A program made the position numbers and the translations under genes. A stretch of 36,799 bases of DNA from Bradyrhizobium sp. (GTDB taxonomy: Bacteria > Pseudomonadota > Alphaproteobacteria > Rhizobiales > Xanthobacteraceae). The stretch's first letter is position 1. Every line of letters starts with the position of its first letter. Below the pieces are notes generated by a model. It had not been told where the DNA came from. It searched no databases and saw only the letters and a program-made list of their open reading frames with translations. The stretch lies in NCBI RefSeq assembly GCF_027451485.1, contig NZ_DAIDJE010000076.1, forward strand, positions 1 through 36,799. The letters are read 5' to 3'. Positions 1-6,499 of this stretch are shown here, in pieces.

Positions 1-79
1 CGGCTATTGAATGCACACATCTTTGTTGCCGAGGCCGGCAAAGACTGATTCCCTGCTTGGGTCGGTTTTTGGAGGGGCC

Positions 80-1446
80 ATGCGGGAGGAGATTGGGCTG
101 GGGCGATTTGGCGATCGCCGCCTGGAAAAAGGGGGGTCTCGTTGCACGATGCGCTGGTTCGAAGGCCGGGCTCGTGTATTCGACGGCTTGCCGGAAACCG
201 GGCGCGGGAGATTCAGTTCACGCGCTTTCTGCGCAACGAGAGGGTGAGCGTCGCGGAGATGGCGAGCCATGCGGCTGCGCGCACTGCGAATCGTGTTGCC
301 GGTCGCGAGATCATCGTGGTTCAGGATACCAGCGAGCTGTTCCTTGGCGGGCGGCGCGCCAAGGCCAACGGATATGGACCTGTCGGCAAGGGTGGCGGGG
401 TACGCGGACTGCTCCTGCATGCGGCGCTCGCAATTGATGCCGGCAACGATGCGTTACTGGGGCTTGTTGATGCGCAAGTCTGGAATCGCGACAAGGGCAA
501 GGTGACGGCCCGACGCTCGCGCGTGACAGCGAGCAAAGAGTCCCAACGCTGGCTTTCGGCGTCGGCCAAAGCTGGCAAGGCTCTATCGGCCGCGCGCAGC
601 ATCACCGTGATCTCCGACCGGGAGAGCGACATCTACGAGCACTTCGCACGACGTCCGGCGAATGTCGAGTTCATTGTCAGGGCCTCGTGGGACCGCCAGA
701 TCAAACTGGAATCGGGGAAGTCTGCACGACTATTTGCGTTCGGCACTCGCTTGCCGGAAGCCAGCCAGTTCAGTGTGACCATTCCTGCAGCGCCAGGCCG
801 TAAGAAGCGGACCGCTCAGCTTGTCCTGCGCTTCTCGCCTGTGACGATATGCAGGCCCCATCCAAGCCCTGGCCCTGGTCTGCCCGATACCATCGGCCTG
901 ACCCTGGTGGATGTTCGGGAGGTATCGTCGAGCCATGGTGGCAAACCGATCCATTGGCGGCTGTTGACCACACACGTTCTGACGAGCCCCGACCAAGCAC
1001 GCCGGATTGTCGACCTCTATCGCAAGCGATGGACTATCGAAGAGTACTTCCGCACGCTCAAGACAGCAGGTTTTGATATCGAGGCCGCCGACATTGGCGA
1101 TCCCGAGGTCATGATCAAGTTCGTCGCTGCGGCGGCTGTGGCGGCGGTTACAATCATGCAGTTGGTCCGTTCCCGCGATGGAGCGACCCAGGAAGAGCTG
1201 GCCGACGCTCTCGAACCTGATGACGGGCCTGTGCTTGAAGCCCTGTCTATTCACCTCGAAGGCACCACCGCGAAGCAAAAAAATCCCCATGCAAAAGGTA
1301 CGCTCGCCTTCGCTGCCTGGGTCATTGCCCGACTGGGCGGATGGACCGCCTACTATGGAAAACCCGGTCCAATGGTGATGCGAATAGGATTCGAAGCCTT
1401 CCGCCGCATAAAATATGGCACCACTCTGAAGCTCCAAAATGTGTGA
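80..1446 (+). pseudogene. IS4-family (Tn5/IS50-like) transposase, frameshifted near the N-terminus
   Basis: The long frame from TTG 142 carries an apparently intact RNase-H-like DDE core. The first Asp is D62 in VVQDTSELF, the second is D159 in VISDRESD, and the YREK signature (Y293, R296, E300, K307) lies in YRKRWTIEEYFRTLK. These correspond to the Tn5 transposase residues D97, D188 and E326. The N-terminal segment (EEIGLGRFGDRRLEKGG) is in a different frame, starting at ATG 80 behind GGAGG. The two frames join if one base is re-read (a -1 shift) at the A5G6 run, 126-136. This is either an inactivating indel in a homopolymer or a slippage site. IS4 elements are normally single-frame, so I favour a degenerate copy. 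I could not define the terminal inverted repeats. The family call is firm; activity is unknown. Confidence 0.82.
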
Positions 1447-1483
1447 ATCGAACAGCCGATCACCGGGGAGAGCGCGAAGGAAG

Positions 1484-1640
1484 CCGTAAAACCATCGGGC
1501 AGGGAAGGCCGGATTGCTCCGGCGTACCTGTGGTGACTTACTCGTGTGCTTTTTACCTTGCGCACGAGGCTGCGGGTGCGCAAGGCATCCGGCTTTCCCT
1601 GCGCCCTCCTTTTTCGAGGGCCATTGGTTTCAGAGCAACC
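1484..1640. repeat. Nested inverted-repeat intergenic element
   Basis: An outer pair of arms, GCAGGGAAGGCCGGA (1499-1513) and TCCGGCTTTCCCTGC (1588-1602), matches at 14 of 15 positions. It encloses a perfect 10-bp inverted repeat, CCTTGCGCAC (1556-1565) and GTGCGCAAGG (1576-1585). The layout and wording resemble a dispersed non-coding repeat that I recall from Bradyrhizobium genomes, but I cannot confirm this here. It lies directly downstream of the transposase. No open frame across it looks like a gene, so it accounts for most of the gap between the transposase and the next pseudogene. Confidence 0.6.
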
Positions 1641-1787
1641 TGGGCGAACCCTGCCGCGGGAATGCGGAAGCGCGCCCGTGGCAAGCGTTTTGCAGGCGGC
1701 TCGTCGATTTTGCCGACACCGCGCTATAGGATGATTCGCACGGCCGAGGGATTTTCGCAGCATCGGCAATTTGCAGGGTCACGTCCA

Positions 1788-2137
1788 ATGACTTTCGCTC
1801 CCGAGCGGCCTGACCTCAAACAGGGCCCTGACTTCAAAGCGCTGTTCGAGGCAGCTCCCGGACTCTATCTGGTCCTTTCCCCCGAGCTGCAGACGAGTTC
1901 AACGGCAGCGGCGAGACCATTCTGGTGGTCGAGGACGATCCCCTGGTGCGCCAATATGCCAGTGCCCAGCTCGCTCAACTCGGCTACCGCGCGATCCTCA
2001 CCGCCAATGGTCCCGAGGCGCTGGTGGAGATCGAAAAAGGGCTCGCTTCTGATCTGCTGTTCACCGACGTGATCATGCCGGGCGGCGCGAATGATCCGCC
2101 GCGCGCTCAATCAGGAAATGTGAGTTTATGGAGTTGA
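1788..2137 (+). pseudogene. Remnant of a hybrid sensor kinase: PAS start joined out of frame to a truncated receiver domain
   Basis: ATG 1788 opens a frame with a PAS-like beginning (FKALFEAAPGLYLVLSPEL). After about 34 residues, recognisable sequence continues in another frame as the start of a response-regulator receiver: GETILVVEDDPLVRQYA, followed by LLFTDVIMPGG with the phospho-acceptor Asp. The receiver breaks off after IMPGG and the reading frame ends within about 20 unrelated residues. The HATPase and dimerisation domains are absent. The simplest reading is an internal deletion that fused the two ends of a hybrid kinase, plus loss of the C-terminus. It cannot encode a working two-component protein. 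Confidence 0.75.
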
Positions 2138-2167
2138 CCAGGCGGCGCCGAGTGTAGCCGCGAAGCT

Positions 2168-2252
2168 TGGTGCCCCTGGCCGGAATCGAACCAGCACTCC
2201 TTGCGGAACTCGATTTTGAGTCGAGCGCGTCTACCAGTTCCGCCACAGGGGC
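2168..2252 (-). tRNA. tRNA-Leu (anticodon CAA)
   Basis: The minus strand folds as a type II tRNA of 85 nt including CCA. The acceptor pair is GCCCCTG with CAGGGGC, followed by discriminator A and an encoded CCA. The anticodon arm is CTCGA-CTCAAAA-TCGAG with anticodon CAA, the variable arm is long, as expected for leucine, and the T arm contains GGTTCGATTCC. It is divergent from dsbB and next to the decayed region at 1-2137, a common setting because tRNA 3' ends serve as integration sites. I saw no duplicated 3'-end fragment that would mark an attachment site. Confidence 0.96.
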
Positions 2253-2392
2253 CTTCGGCCGGCCGTGGCCGGCCCGACGAAGCCGGCGGAATATAGCTGG
2301 ACGCTTGAGCCGGTCAACCCGCTGTGAAGAAAGCCGCCTCGACAGCGGCGCGACTCCGCGATACGAGCCGTTGAAATCCCAGGAGCCCAGGA

Positions 2393-2929
2393 ATGTCAGG
2401 TATGACGGCCGTGTCCCCGATTCCGCGCAAGGCCTCGCCGGCGCTTCTTGCGGCGCTTGCGATCCTTCTGATCGCGGCGGCGACGATCGCCGGCGCCTGG
2501 TTTTTCCAGCTGGTGCTCGGTCTTCAGCCCTGTCCGCTGTGCCTCCAGCAGCGTTATGCCTATTACCTTGCGATTCCGCTCGCGGCGCTGACAGCGCTCG
2601 CCGCCGCTCAGAACGGCCCGCGCTGGCTCCTGGTAGGCGGGCTGACCATCCTTGCGTTGGCCGCGCTCGCTAATGCCGTACTCGGCAGTTACCACGCCGG
2701 CGTGGAATGGAAGCTTTGGGCGGGTCCGGCAGATTGCACGGGGCCGGTCGGCAATCTCGGCAGCGCAGGTTCGCTTCTGGACCGGCTCGACAAGGTCAAG
2801 GTGGTGATGTGCGACGAGGTGCAGTGGCGATTTCTCGGCCTCTCGCTTGCCGGCTACAACGTGCTGATCTCGCTTCTGATGGCGGCAATCGCGGCCTGGG
2901 GCGTGGCGCGGTCGTGGATGCAGAACTAG
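2393..2929 (+). CDS. dsbB: Disulfide bond formation protein DsbB
   Basis: A 178-residue inner-membrane protein that would reoxidise a periplasmic DsbA by passing electrons to quinone. Four hydrophobic segments are visible (about residues 17-38, 56-73, 77-97 and 149-172). The first periplasmic loop carries the CPLC redox pair (C47, C50) in LQPCPLCLQQR. The second loop carries C115 (ADCTGP) and C140 (VMCDEVQW), so both cysteine pairs of the family are present. The start follows CAGGAGCCCAGGA. The gene is divergent from tRNA-Leu and convergent with the AbrB-type gene. It is not adjacent to a dsbA; the DsbA-like gene at 8072 is a possible partner, which is inference. Confidence 0.95.
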   Translation: MSGMTAVSPIPRKASPALLAALAILLIAAATIAGAWFFQLVLGLQPCPLCLQQRYAYYLAIPLAALTALAAAQNGPRWLLVGGLTILALAALANAVLGSYHAGVEWKLWAGPADCTGPVGNLGSAGSLLDRLDKVKVVMCDEVQWRFLGLSLAGYNVLISLLMAAIAAWGVARSWMQN

Positions 2930-2933
2930 GGTG

Positions 2934-3020
2934 TTTTTCGAGCGAAGTGGGCACCGGTTCGCGCGAAGAAACGCGTCAAGACAAAAATCCAGAGCCCGGC
3001 TTCGATTCAATCCAACCGGC
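2934..3020. repeat. Rhizobial-type intergenic dyad repeat between convergent genes
   Basis: The stretch contains two dyads. One is GCGAA...TTCGC around a GGcaCC centre (2942-2962). The other is a larger imperfect hairpin with arms CCGGCTTCGATT (2996-3007) and AATCCAACCGG (3009-3019). The string CGAGCGAAGTGGGCACCGG resembles a short palindromic repeat that I recall at many gene ends in Bradyrhizobium and relatives. It fills the space between dsbB (+) and the AbrB-type gene (-), so it may act as a bidirectional transcription end. The repeat identity is from memory. Confidence 0.55.
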
Positions 3021-3026
3021 CAGGGT

Positions 3027-4124
3027 CTAATCGTCAACATCTTCCTGCGGGCGTCCGAAAAGATGGACGATGCCGGGCGTCGCAATCGTGACCACAAGGA
3101 AGCGCGACAGGTGATGGGCGCCGACAAAGATCGGATCGATGTGCAGGGTCAGCGCCAGAGCCAGCATCGCGTCCATGGCGCCCGGCGCGTAGGCCACAAG
3201 GATGTCGGAAAAGCGCACATGGGTCGTCCACGCGACGATCGTTACGAAAATGGCCGTGATCGCGACCGCGATTGCAAAGGAGCCGAGGCCCGCAGCGAGG
3301 TGACTGAGAAAGGTACCCGCTTTCATCCGGGAAAACCGCGAACCGATCAGCGTCCCGATGCCTACCAGAGAAATGGCACGCACCAGCGGCGGCAAGCCGC
3401 CGTCGATCAATCCCGCACCATGCAGCACGGCTGACCCGACCATTGCGCCGAACAGCCAGCTCGCTGGAAATTTCGCGATTCGGAGCAGAAGCGAGGCCGC
3501 AACCGAAGCGCCGATCAGGCCGATCAGCCCGAGCGGCGAGGCCACCGTTGTCGACAGCGCCGGCGCGGAAGCCGGGGTCAATCCCGTCAGCACAAGAATG
3601 AGCGGCAGTGCGGCGGTCAGAATGATCACACGCAAGGTCTGCACCACCGCGATTGGGCCCATGTCGATGCCCCTTTCGATCGCCAATATCGTAATTTGCG
3701 ACAACGCCCCCGGGGTGGCAGCGAGAAACGCCATGGTGCGATCCCAGCCATGGACGCGCTGGAGATAGAGGCTGGAGCCGAGGGTGGTACAGAAGGTAGC
3801 GAGTGCCAGCAGACCGATGGTCAGGGGATAGGCGCCGATATGTTGCAGAAGTTGCCGCGACATCAGCGAGCCCAGCGAAATGCCGAGCATGACCAACACG
3901 GCTTGCGTCAGGTGAGCGGGGACCGCCATCGGCCGGCCCAGCATGGCGGCAACGGCGACGGCGAGCATGGCGCCGGAGATCAAGCCGCCCGGCAGATGCG
4001 CCACGAGAAACACGACGCCGCCGACCGTGCCGATCGACAGCGTCTCGATGAACTGGAGGGTCTGCTTGCGGGTGGGGAGGGCGTCCGCCAACCGCCAAGA
4101 GATTTGGCGAGGGATCTGGCTCAC
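3027..4124 (-). CDS. AbrB-family (PF05145) integral membrane protein, transporter-like
   Basis: A 365-residue, very hydrophobic protein with about ten membrane segments in two similar halves, as in the membrane AbrB duplication family. Glycine-rich turns such as LPGGLISGAML in the first half and FPASWLFGAMVGSAV in the second are typical of that family, as is the late motif AYAPGAMDAM. The name AbrB is a historical misnomer; these are not the DNA-binding AbrB regulators. Members have been linked to uptake or ammonia-monooxygenase-like annotations, but the substrate is unknown. The start is GTG 4124, preceded by AAGG on the minus strand. A strong hairpin (4209-4234) and a dispersed repeat lie upstream. 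Confidence 0.85.
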   Translation of the reverse strand: MSQIPRQISWRLADALPTRKQTLQFIETLSIGTVGGVVFLVAHLPGGLISGAMLAVAVAAMLGRPMAVPAHLTQAVLVMLGISLGSLMSRQLLQHIGAYPLTIGLLALATFCTTLGSSLYLQRVHGWDRTMAFLAATPGALSQITILAIERGIDMGPIAVVQTLRVIILTAALPLILVLTGLTPASAPALSTTVASPLGLIGLIGASVAASLLLRIAKFPASWLFGAMVGSAVLHGAGLIDGGLPPLVRAISLVGIGTLIGSRFSRMKAGTFLSHLAAGLGSFAIAVAITAIFVTIVAWTTHVRFSDILVAYAPGAMDAMLALALTLHIDPIFVGAHHLSRFLVVTIATPGIVHLFGRPQEDVDD

Positions 4125-4208
4125 GGCGCCTTATGGCAAATCCGTGCTTTGGGAACAAATGCGCTGGCGCAATCGCTGCAATGCCCGGATCGATCGATTG
4201 GGCCCGGC

Positions 4209-4234
4209 ATTCCGCCGTCGGGGGACGGCGGAAT
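4209..4234. other. Perfect 11-bp hairpin upstream of the AbrB-type gene
   Basis: ATTCCGCCGTC (4209-4219) and GACGGCGGAAT (4224-4234) are exact reverse complements separated by GGGG. No T-run follows on either strand, so a classical terminator is not supported. It sits 85 nt upstream of the minus-strand start at 4124 and directly beside the dispersed element at 4245. It could be a leader structure, a processing site or another small palindromic repeat. Confidence 0.6.
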
Positions 4235-4244
4235 CCCATCCGCA

Positions 4245-4411
4245 AGTGGAGTGGATTTGACATTCGCTATGCTTCCGGCTCGCGAACGCCGAAGCCGAAT
4301 GTCAATCCCAAATTCCCCGAGGCTGCCGGATTTGCTGGTGGTCCCTTGATTCCATCATTCGCAAACATGCTCGCTGCGACGGGATGCGAATGTTAGAATC
4401 AGACCACCAGG
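4245..4411 (-). repeat. Dispersed three-stem intergenic element, copy A (reverse orientation)
   Basis: Read on the minus strand it matches copies B and D. An outer palindrome on the right has arms at 4335-4361 and 4386-4410 (CTGGTGGTC... / ...AGACCACCAG) around CATTCGCA/TGCGAATG. Then comes a middle segment (CCACCAGCAAAT...CTCGGGGAATTTTGG-like), then a second palindrome with arms at 4246-4267 and 4294-4309 (TGGATTTGACATTCGC and CGAATGTCAATCC). In this copy the middle stem no longer pairs well. It occupies half of the 333-bp gap between the AbrB-type gene and the PsiF-like gene; the other notable item there is the hairpin at 4209. Confidence 0.8.
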
Positions 4412-4457
4412 GTCAGGATGAAGGATTGCCAAACCCGGCTCTATTGCTGCTTCGGGC

Positions 4458-4718
4458 TTATTGCTTCTTCGCCGCGCCCTTGGCTTCCTTGATGCATTCG
4501 CGACGGAATTTCTTGCGCTCCTTGCCCTTCAGGCCCTTTTCGTCCGCCTGCTTGGAGCATTCGAGCGATTCCGGGCTGCGGGCCTTGGAGGACTTTGCCG
4601 GCGCGGCCATTTGGGAGCCCGCTGCGGGGGCCGCCGTGTTGGACTGGGCGAAAGCGGGAGCGGCGAACAGCAGGAACGACGCGCCGAGGGCGGCGGCCAC
4701 GCGGGAGGAGATCGTCAT
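4458..4718 (-). CDS. Small secreted PsiF-family protein
   Basis: An 86-residue protein with a clear Sec signal peptide (about residues 1-24, ending APAFAQ), an alanine/proline-rich linker, and a lysine-rich C-terminal half holding two cysteines, C54 and C75. The core (LECSKQADEKGLKGKERK then FRREC) fits the PsiF repeat family named after phosphate-starvation-inducible PsiF of E. coli. The biochemical role of the family is not established. The same pattern of Cys, Gly-x-x-Gly and Phe-Arg before a second Cys recurs in the next two secreted proteins (5070 and 5634). The gene is flanked on both sides by copies of the dispersed element, in opposite orientations. No phosphate-box sequence was recognised. 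Confidence 0.85.
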   Translation of the reverse strand: MTISSRVAAALGASFLLFAAPAFAQSNTAAPAAGSQMAAPAKSSKARSPESLECSKQADEKGLKGKERKKFRRECIKEAKGAAKKQ

Positions 4719-4861
4719 GAGATATACCTCAGGTTTAAGGATGGGTGGGCACGGTCGCGCCGTGATGCTGAACCGCGGATGAATGAAGTGCGGAGAGCGT
4801 TTTGCGGCGCGGTTTTTTTGCGCAGGCCTGCATCGCCGTTGTCACATGCCGTGACTTCGCT

Positions 4862-5027
4862 CGTGGTCCGATTCTGACATTTGCATCCCTTCTCGGCAGG
4901 CACTTTTGCAAATGTTAGAATCACACGACCACTAGCAAATATAAGTTTCTAGTGGAGTTTTGGATTTGACATTCGCTTGACGAATTCGTGGCTGGGTGAC
5001 TTGCGAATGTCAAATCCACTCCACTAG
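4862..5027 (+). repeat. Dispersed three-stem intergenic element, copy B
   Basis: This is the best-preserved copy, 166 bp. Stem 1 pairs CGTGGTCCGATTCTGACATT (from 4862) with AATGTTAGAATCACACGACC (to 4930). Stem 2 is CACTAG (4930-4935) with CTAGTG (4949-4954) and a 13-nt loop. Stem 3 pairs TGGATTTGACATTCGC (4961-4976) with GCGAATGTCAAATCCA (5003-5018), extended by an outer CTAGTGGAG/CTCCACTAG. It fills most of the 351-bp gap between the PsiF-like gene and the next secreted-protein gene. No gene is visible in that gap. Confidence 0.88.
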
Positions 5028-5069
5028 GATGAGAAGCTTTCGACCAGCCATCGCCGAGGGAGACCAAGG

Positions 5070-5540
5070 ATGACCATTAAAGCCAAATTATTGTGTGCAT
5101 TTGCCGCTTCGAGCGTCGCGGCCGTGATTGCCGCAGCGCCCGCCCACGCCCTGACCATGCAGGAGTGCAGCGCCAAGTACAAGGCTGCCAAGGCTGACGG
5201 CACATTGAACGGCCAGAAGTGGAATGAATTCCGCAAGACCCAGTGCGGCGCAGAAGCTACCGCCGCTCCTGCCGCTCCTGCGCCGGCCGCGGCCGAAGCC
5301 AAGCCGAAGGCTGCACCCGCCGCGACCGCTGCACCGGCCTTGCCGAGCGGACCGGCGATCTTCCCGATGGCGATCAATCCGAAATATCAGCAGGAAAGTG
5401 CCGGCAAGGCCCGCATGCACACCTGCGTCGATCAGTACAATGCCAACAAGGCCACCAACGCCAATGGCGGCCTCAAGTGGATCCAGAAGGGTGGCGGCTA
5501 CTACAGCGAATGCAACAAGCGCTTGAAAGGAGCAGCTTGA
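5070..5540 (+). CDS. Small secreted protein with four conserved cysteines (paralogue 1)
   Basis: A 156-residue protein of unknown function. It has a Sec signal peptide (to about residue 27, AHALTM) and an N-terminal cysteine module (C33 and C59, 26 apart; ECSAKYKAAKADGTLNGQKW). A flexible Ala/Pro linker (about 61-95) follows, then a C-terminal module with C119 and C148 (29 apart; HTCVDQYNANKATNANGGL and GGYYSEC). The protein encoded at 5634 has the same layout and identical cysteine spacings, so this is a local tandem duplication. The N-terminal module resembles the PsiF core. The start ATG 5070 follows GAGGGAGACCAAGG. Cysteine pairing into two disulfides is inference. It ends just before a strong terminator. 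Confidence 0.88.
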   Translation: MTIKAKLLCAFAASSVAAVIAAAPAHALTMQECSAKYKAAKADGTLNGQKWNEFRKTQCGAEATAAPAAPAPAAAEAKPKAAPAATAAPALPSGPAIFPMAINPKYQQESAGKARMHTCVDQYNANKATNANGGLKWIQKGGGYYSECNKRLKGAA

Positions 5541-5552
5541 TCATCCGGGATG

Positions 5553-5583
5553 AGGCCCGGGCTCCATCGGCCCGGGCCTTTCC
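5553..5583 (+). terminator. Rho-independent-type terminator after paralogue 1
   Basis: AGGCCCGGGC (5553-5562) and GCCCGGGCCT (5570-5579) form a perfect 10-bp GC-rich stem with a 7-nt loop, followed by a short T run (5579-5581). It separates the first secreted-protein gene from the downstream operon that begins at 5634. Confidence 0.8.
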
Positions 5584-5633
5584 CCATCCGGCAAAGGCGC
5601 GTGATAATATCTGGGCATTCGCGGGGGAAGGCG

Positions 5634-6119
5634 ATGGGCAAATCTGAAACGGCTGCGCTTGTCGCGCTGATACTCGTGTCCCAATGCCTCTCGCTGGCGA
5701 CCGCCGCGCCTTTGATGATGGCTCAGGCGGGCACGCAAGCTTCGCCCAGCGCGGCTCGCGCGCCAACGCCTGCGGAAACCGTCGCGCCTCCAACTACCGT
5801 TGCTCCCGCGGAGAAAGCCGCTCTGTCGACGCCGGCCTGCTCGGTGAAATATCTGGAGGCAAAAGTTGCGGGCAAGTTGGCCGGTCGCAAATGGGTCGAC
5901 TTCCGCCGCGACGAATGCGGCAAGCGCGAAACCACGGCCGTTTTCCCGACGACGATCTCGCCGAAATACGCCAACGACAGAGATCTGGATAAGGCCCGTA
6001 CGAAGACCTGCGCCGATCAGTTCACCGCCAACAAGACCACCAATTCCAATGGCGGCCTTGTGTGGATCGAGAAGGATGGCGGCTACTACGCCGAATGCAT
6101 TATGCGTCTCAAAGGATGA
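5634..6119 (+). CDS. Small secreted protein with four conserved cysteines (paralogue 2), first gene of the lrgAB cluster
   Basis: A 161-residue protein with a signal peptide (to about residue 25), a long Pro/Ala/Thr linker, then C69/C95 (26 apart) and C126/C155 (29 apart). These are the spacings of paralogue 1. Shared landmarks are RKWVDFRRDECG, FPTTISPKY and GGYYAEC. ATG 5634 was chosen because GGGGGAAGG precedes it and the signal peptide begins there; an upstream start at 5550 would run through the terminator. Its TGA stop overlaps the ATG of lrgA (ATGA, 6116-6119), indicating translational coupling. The function is unknown; position suggests a role linked to the LrgAB membrane complex. Confidence 0.87.
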   Translation: MGKSETAALVALILVSQCLSLATAAPLMMAQAGTQASPSAARAPTPAETVAPPTTVAPAEKAALSTPACSVKYLEAKVAGKLAGRKWVDFRRDECGKRETTAVFPTTISPKYANDRDLDKARTKTCADQFTANKTTNSNGGLVWIEKDGGYYAECIMRLKG

Positions 6120-6499
6120 TCGCGAGCCTCAGCCTCATCCTCCTGTGTCAGTTGGCCGGCGAGGCCTTTGTGCGTTGGCTTGGCCTGCCGATGCCGGGAC
6201 CCGTTGTCGGCCTGATTTTGCTTCTGTTGCTGCTTTTGGCGCGCGATCGCTACCCCGCGCTTGCACACGGGCCGCTGCACGGCGGCGGCGTTGAAAATGC
6301 CAGCCTCGGTCTGCTTGCCAATCTCTCGTTGCTGTTTGTGCCGGCCGGCGTCGGCGTGATCCAGAAGCTCGATCTCATCGTCGATCACGGCGTGGCGTTT
6401 CTGGGCGTATTGGTCATTTCGGTGCTGATCACGCTCTTGGTGACGGTGGTTACTTTTGTTGCAGCGGGCCGGCTGATGATGCGGAATGAACAGTCATGA
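6116..6499 (+). CDS. lrgA: CidA/LrgA-family membrane protein
   Basis: A 127-residue protein with four hydrophobic helices. The first residues (SLSLILLCQLAGE) and the LGLPMPGPVVGLILL motif are characteristic of LrgA/CidA (PF03788). These proteins are described as holin-like and act with LrgB; in plants and some bacteria the fused or paired proteins transport glycolate, pyruvate or similar acids. The start at 6116 overlaps the stop of the preceding secreted-protein gene, and its own TGA (6497-6499) overlaps the ATG of lrgB, so three genes are chained by ATGA junctions. A longer frame from 6062 exists but would overlap the upstream gene by 58 nt. Substrate or lytic function cannot be told from sequence. 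Confidence 0.9.
   Translation: MIASLSLILLCQLAGEAFVRWLGLPMPGPVVGLILLLLLLLARDRYPALAHGPLHGGGVENASLGLLANLSLLFVPAGVGVIQKLDLIVDHGVAFLGVLVISVLITLLVTVVTFVAAGRLMMRNEQS

Noticed and set aside
46..74. Possible left terminal inverted repeat of the IS (CTGATTCCCTGC...) matching a sequence near 1490-1513
   Set aside because: The shared core is only about eight bases (TCCCTGC plus GGTTTT), needs a gap, and the right-hand partner belongs to the nested inverted repeat, so chance or shared repeat wording is as likely.
142..1446. TTG 142 as the true start of the transposase
   Set aside because: The N-terminal family motif lies upstream in another frame with a better start (ATG 80) and ribosome site.
2396..3127. 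Long minus-strand frame opposite dsbB
   Set aside because: It is the antisense shadow of dsbB with Arg/His-rich, motif-free translation.
3034..4263. 409-residue minus-strand frame over the AbrB-type gene
   Set aside because: Alternative frame of a hydrophobic gene; its translation is Arg/Pro-rich and has no family motif, whereas the 365-residue frame has clear membrane segments.
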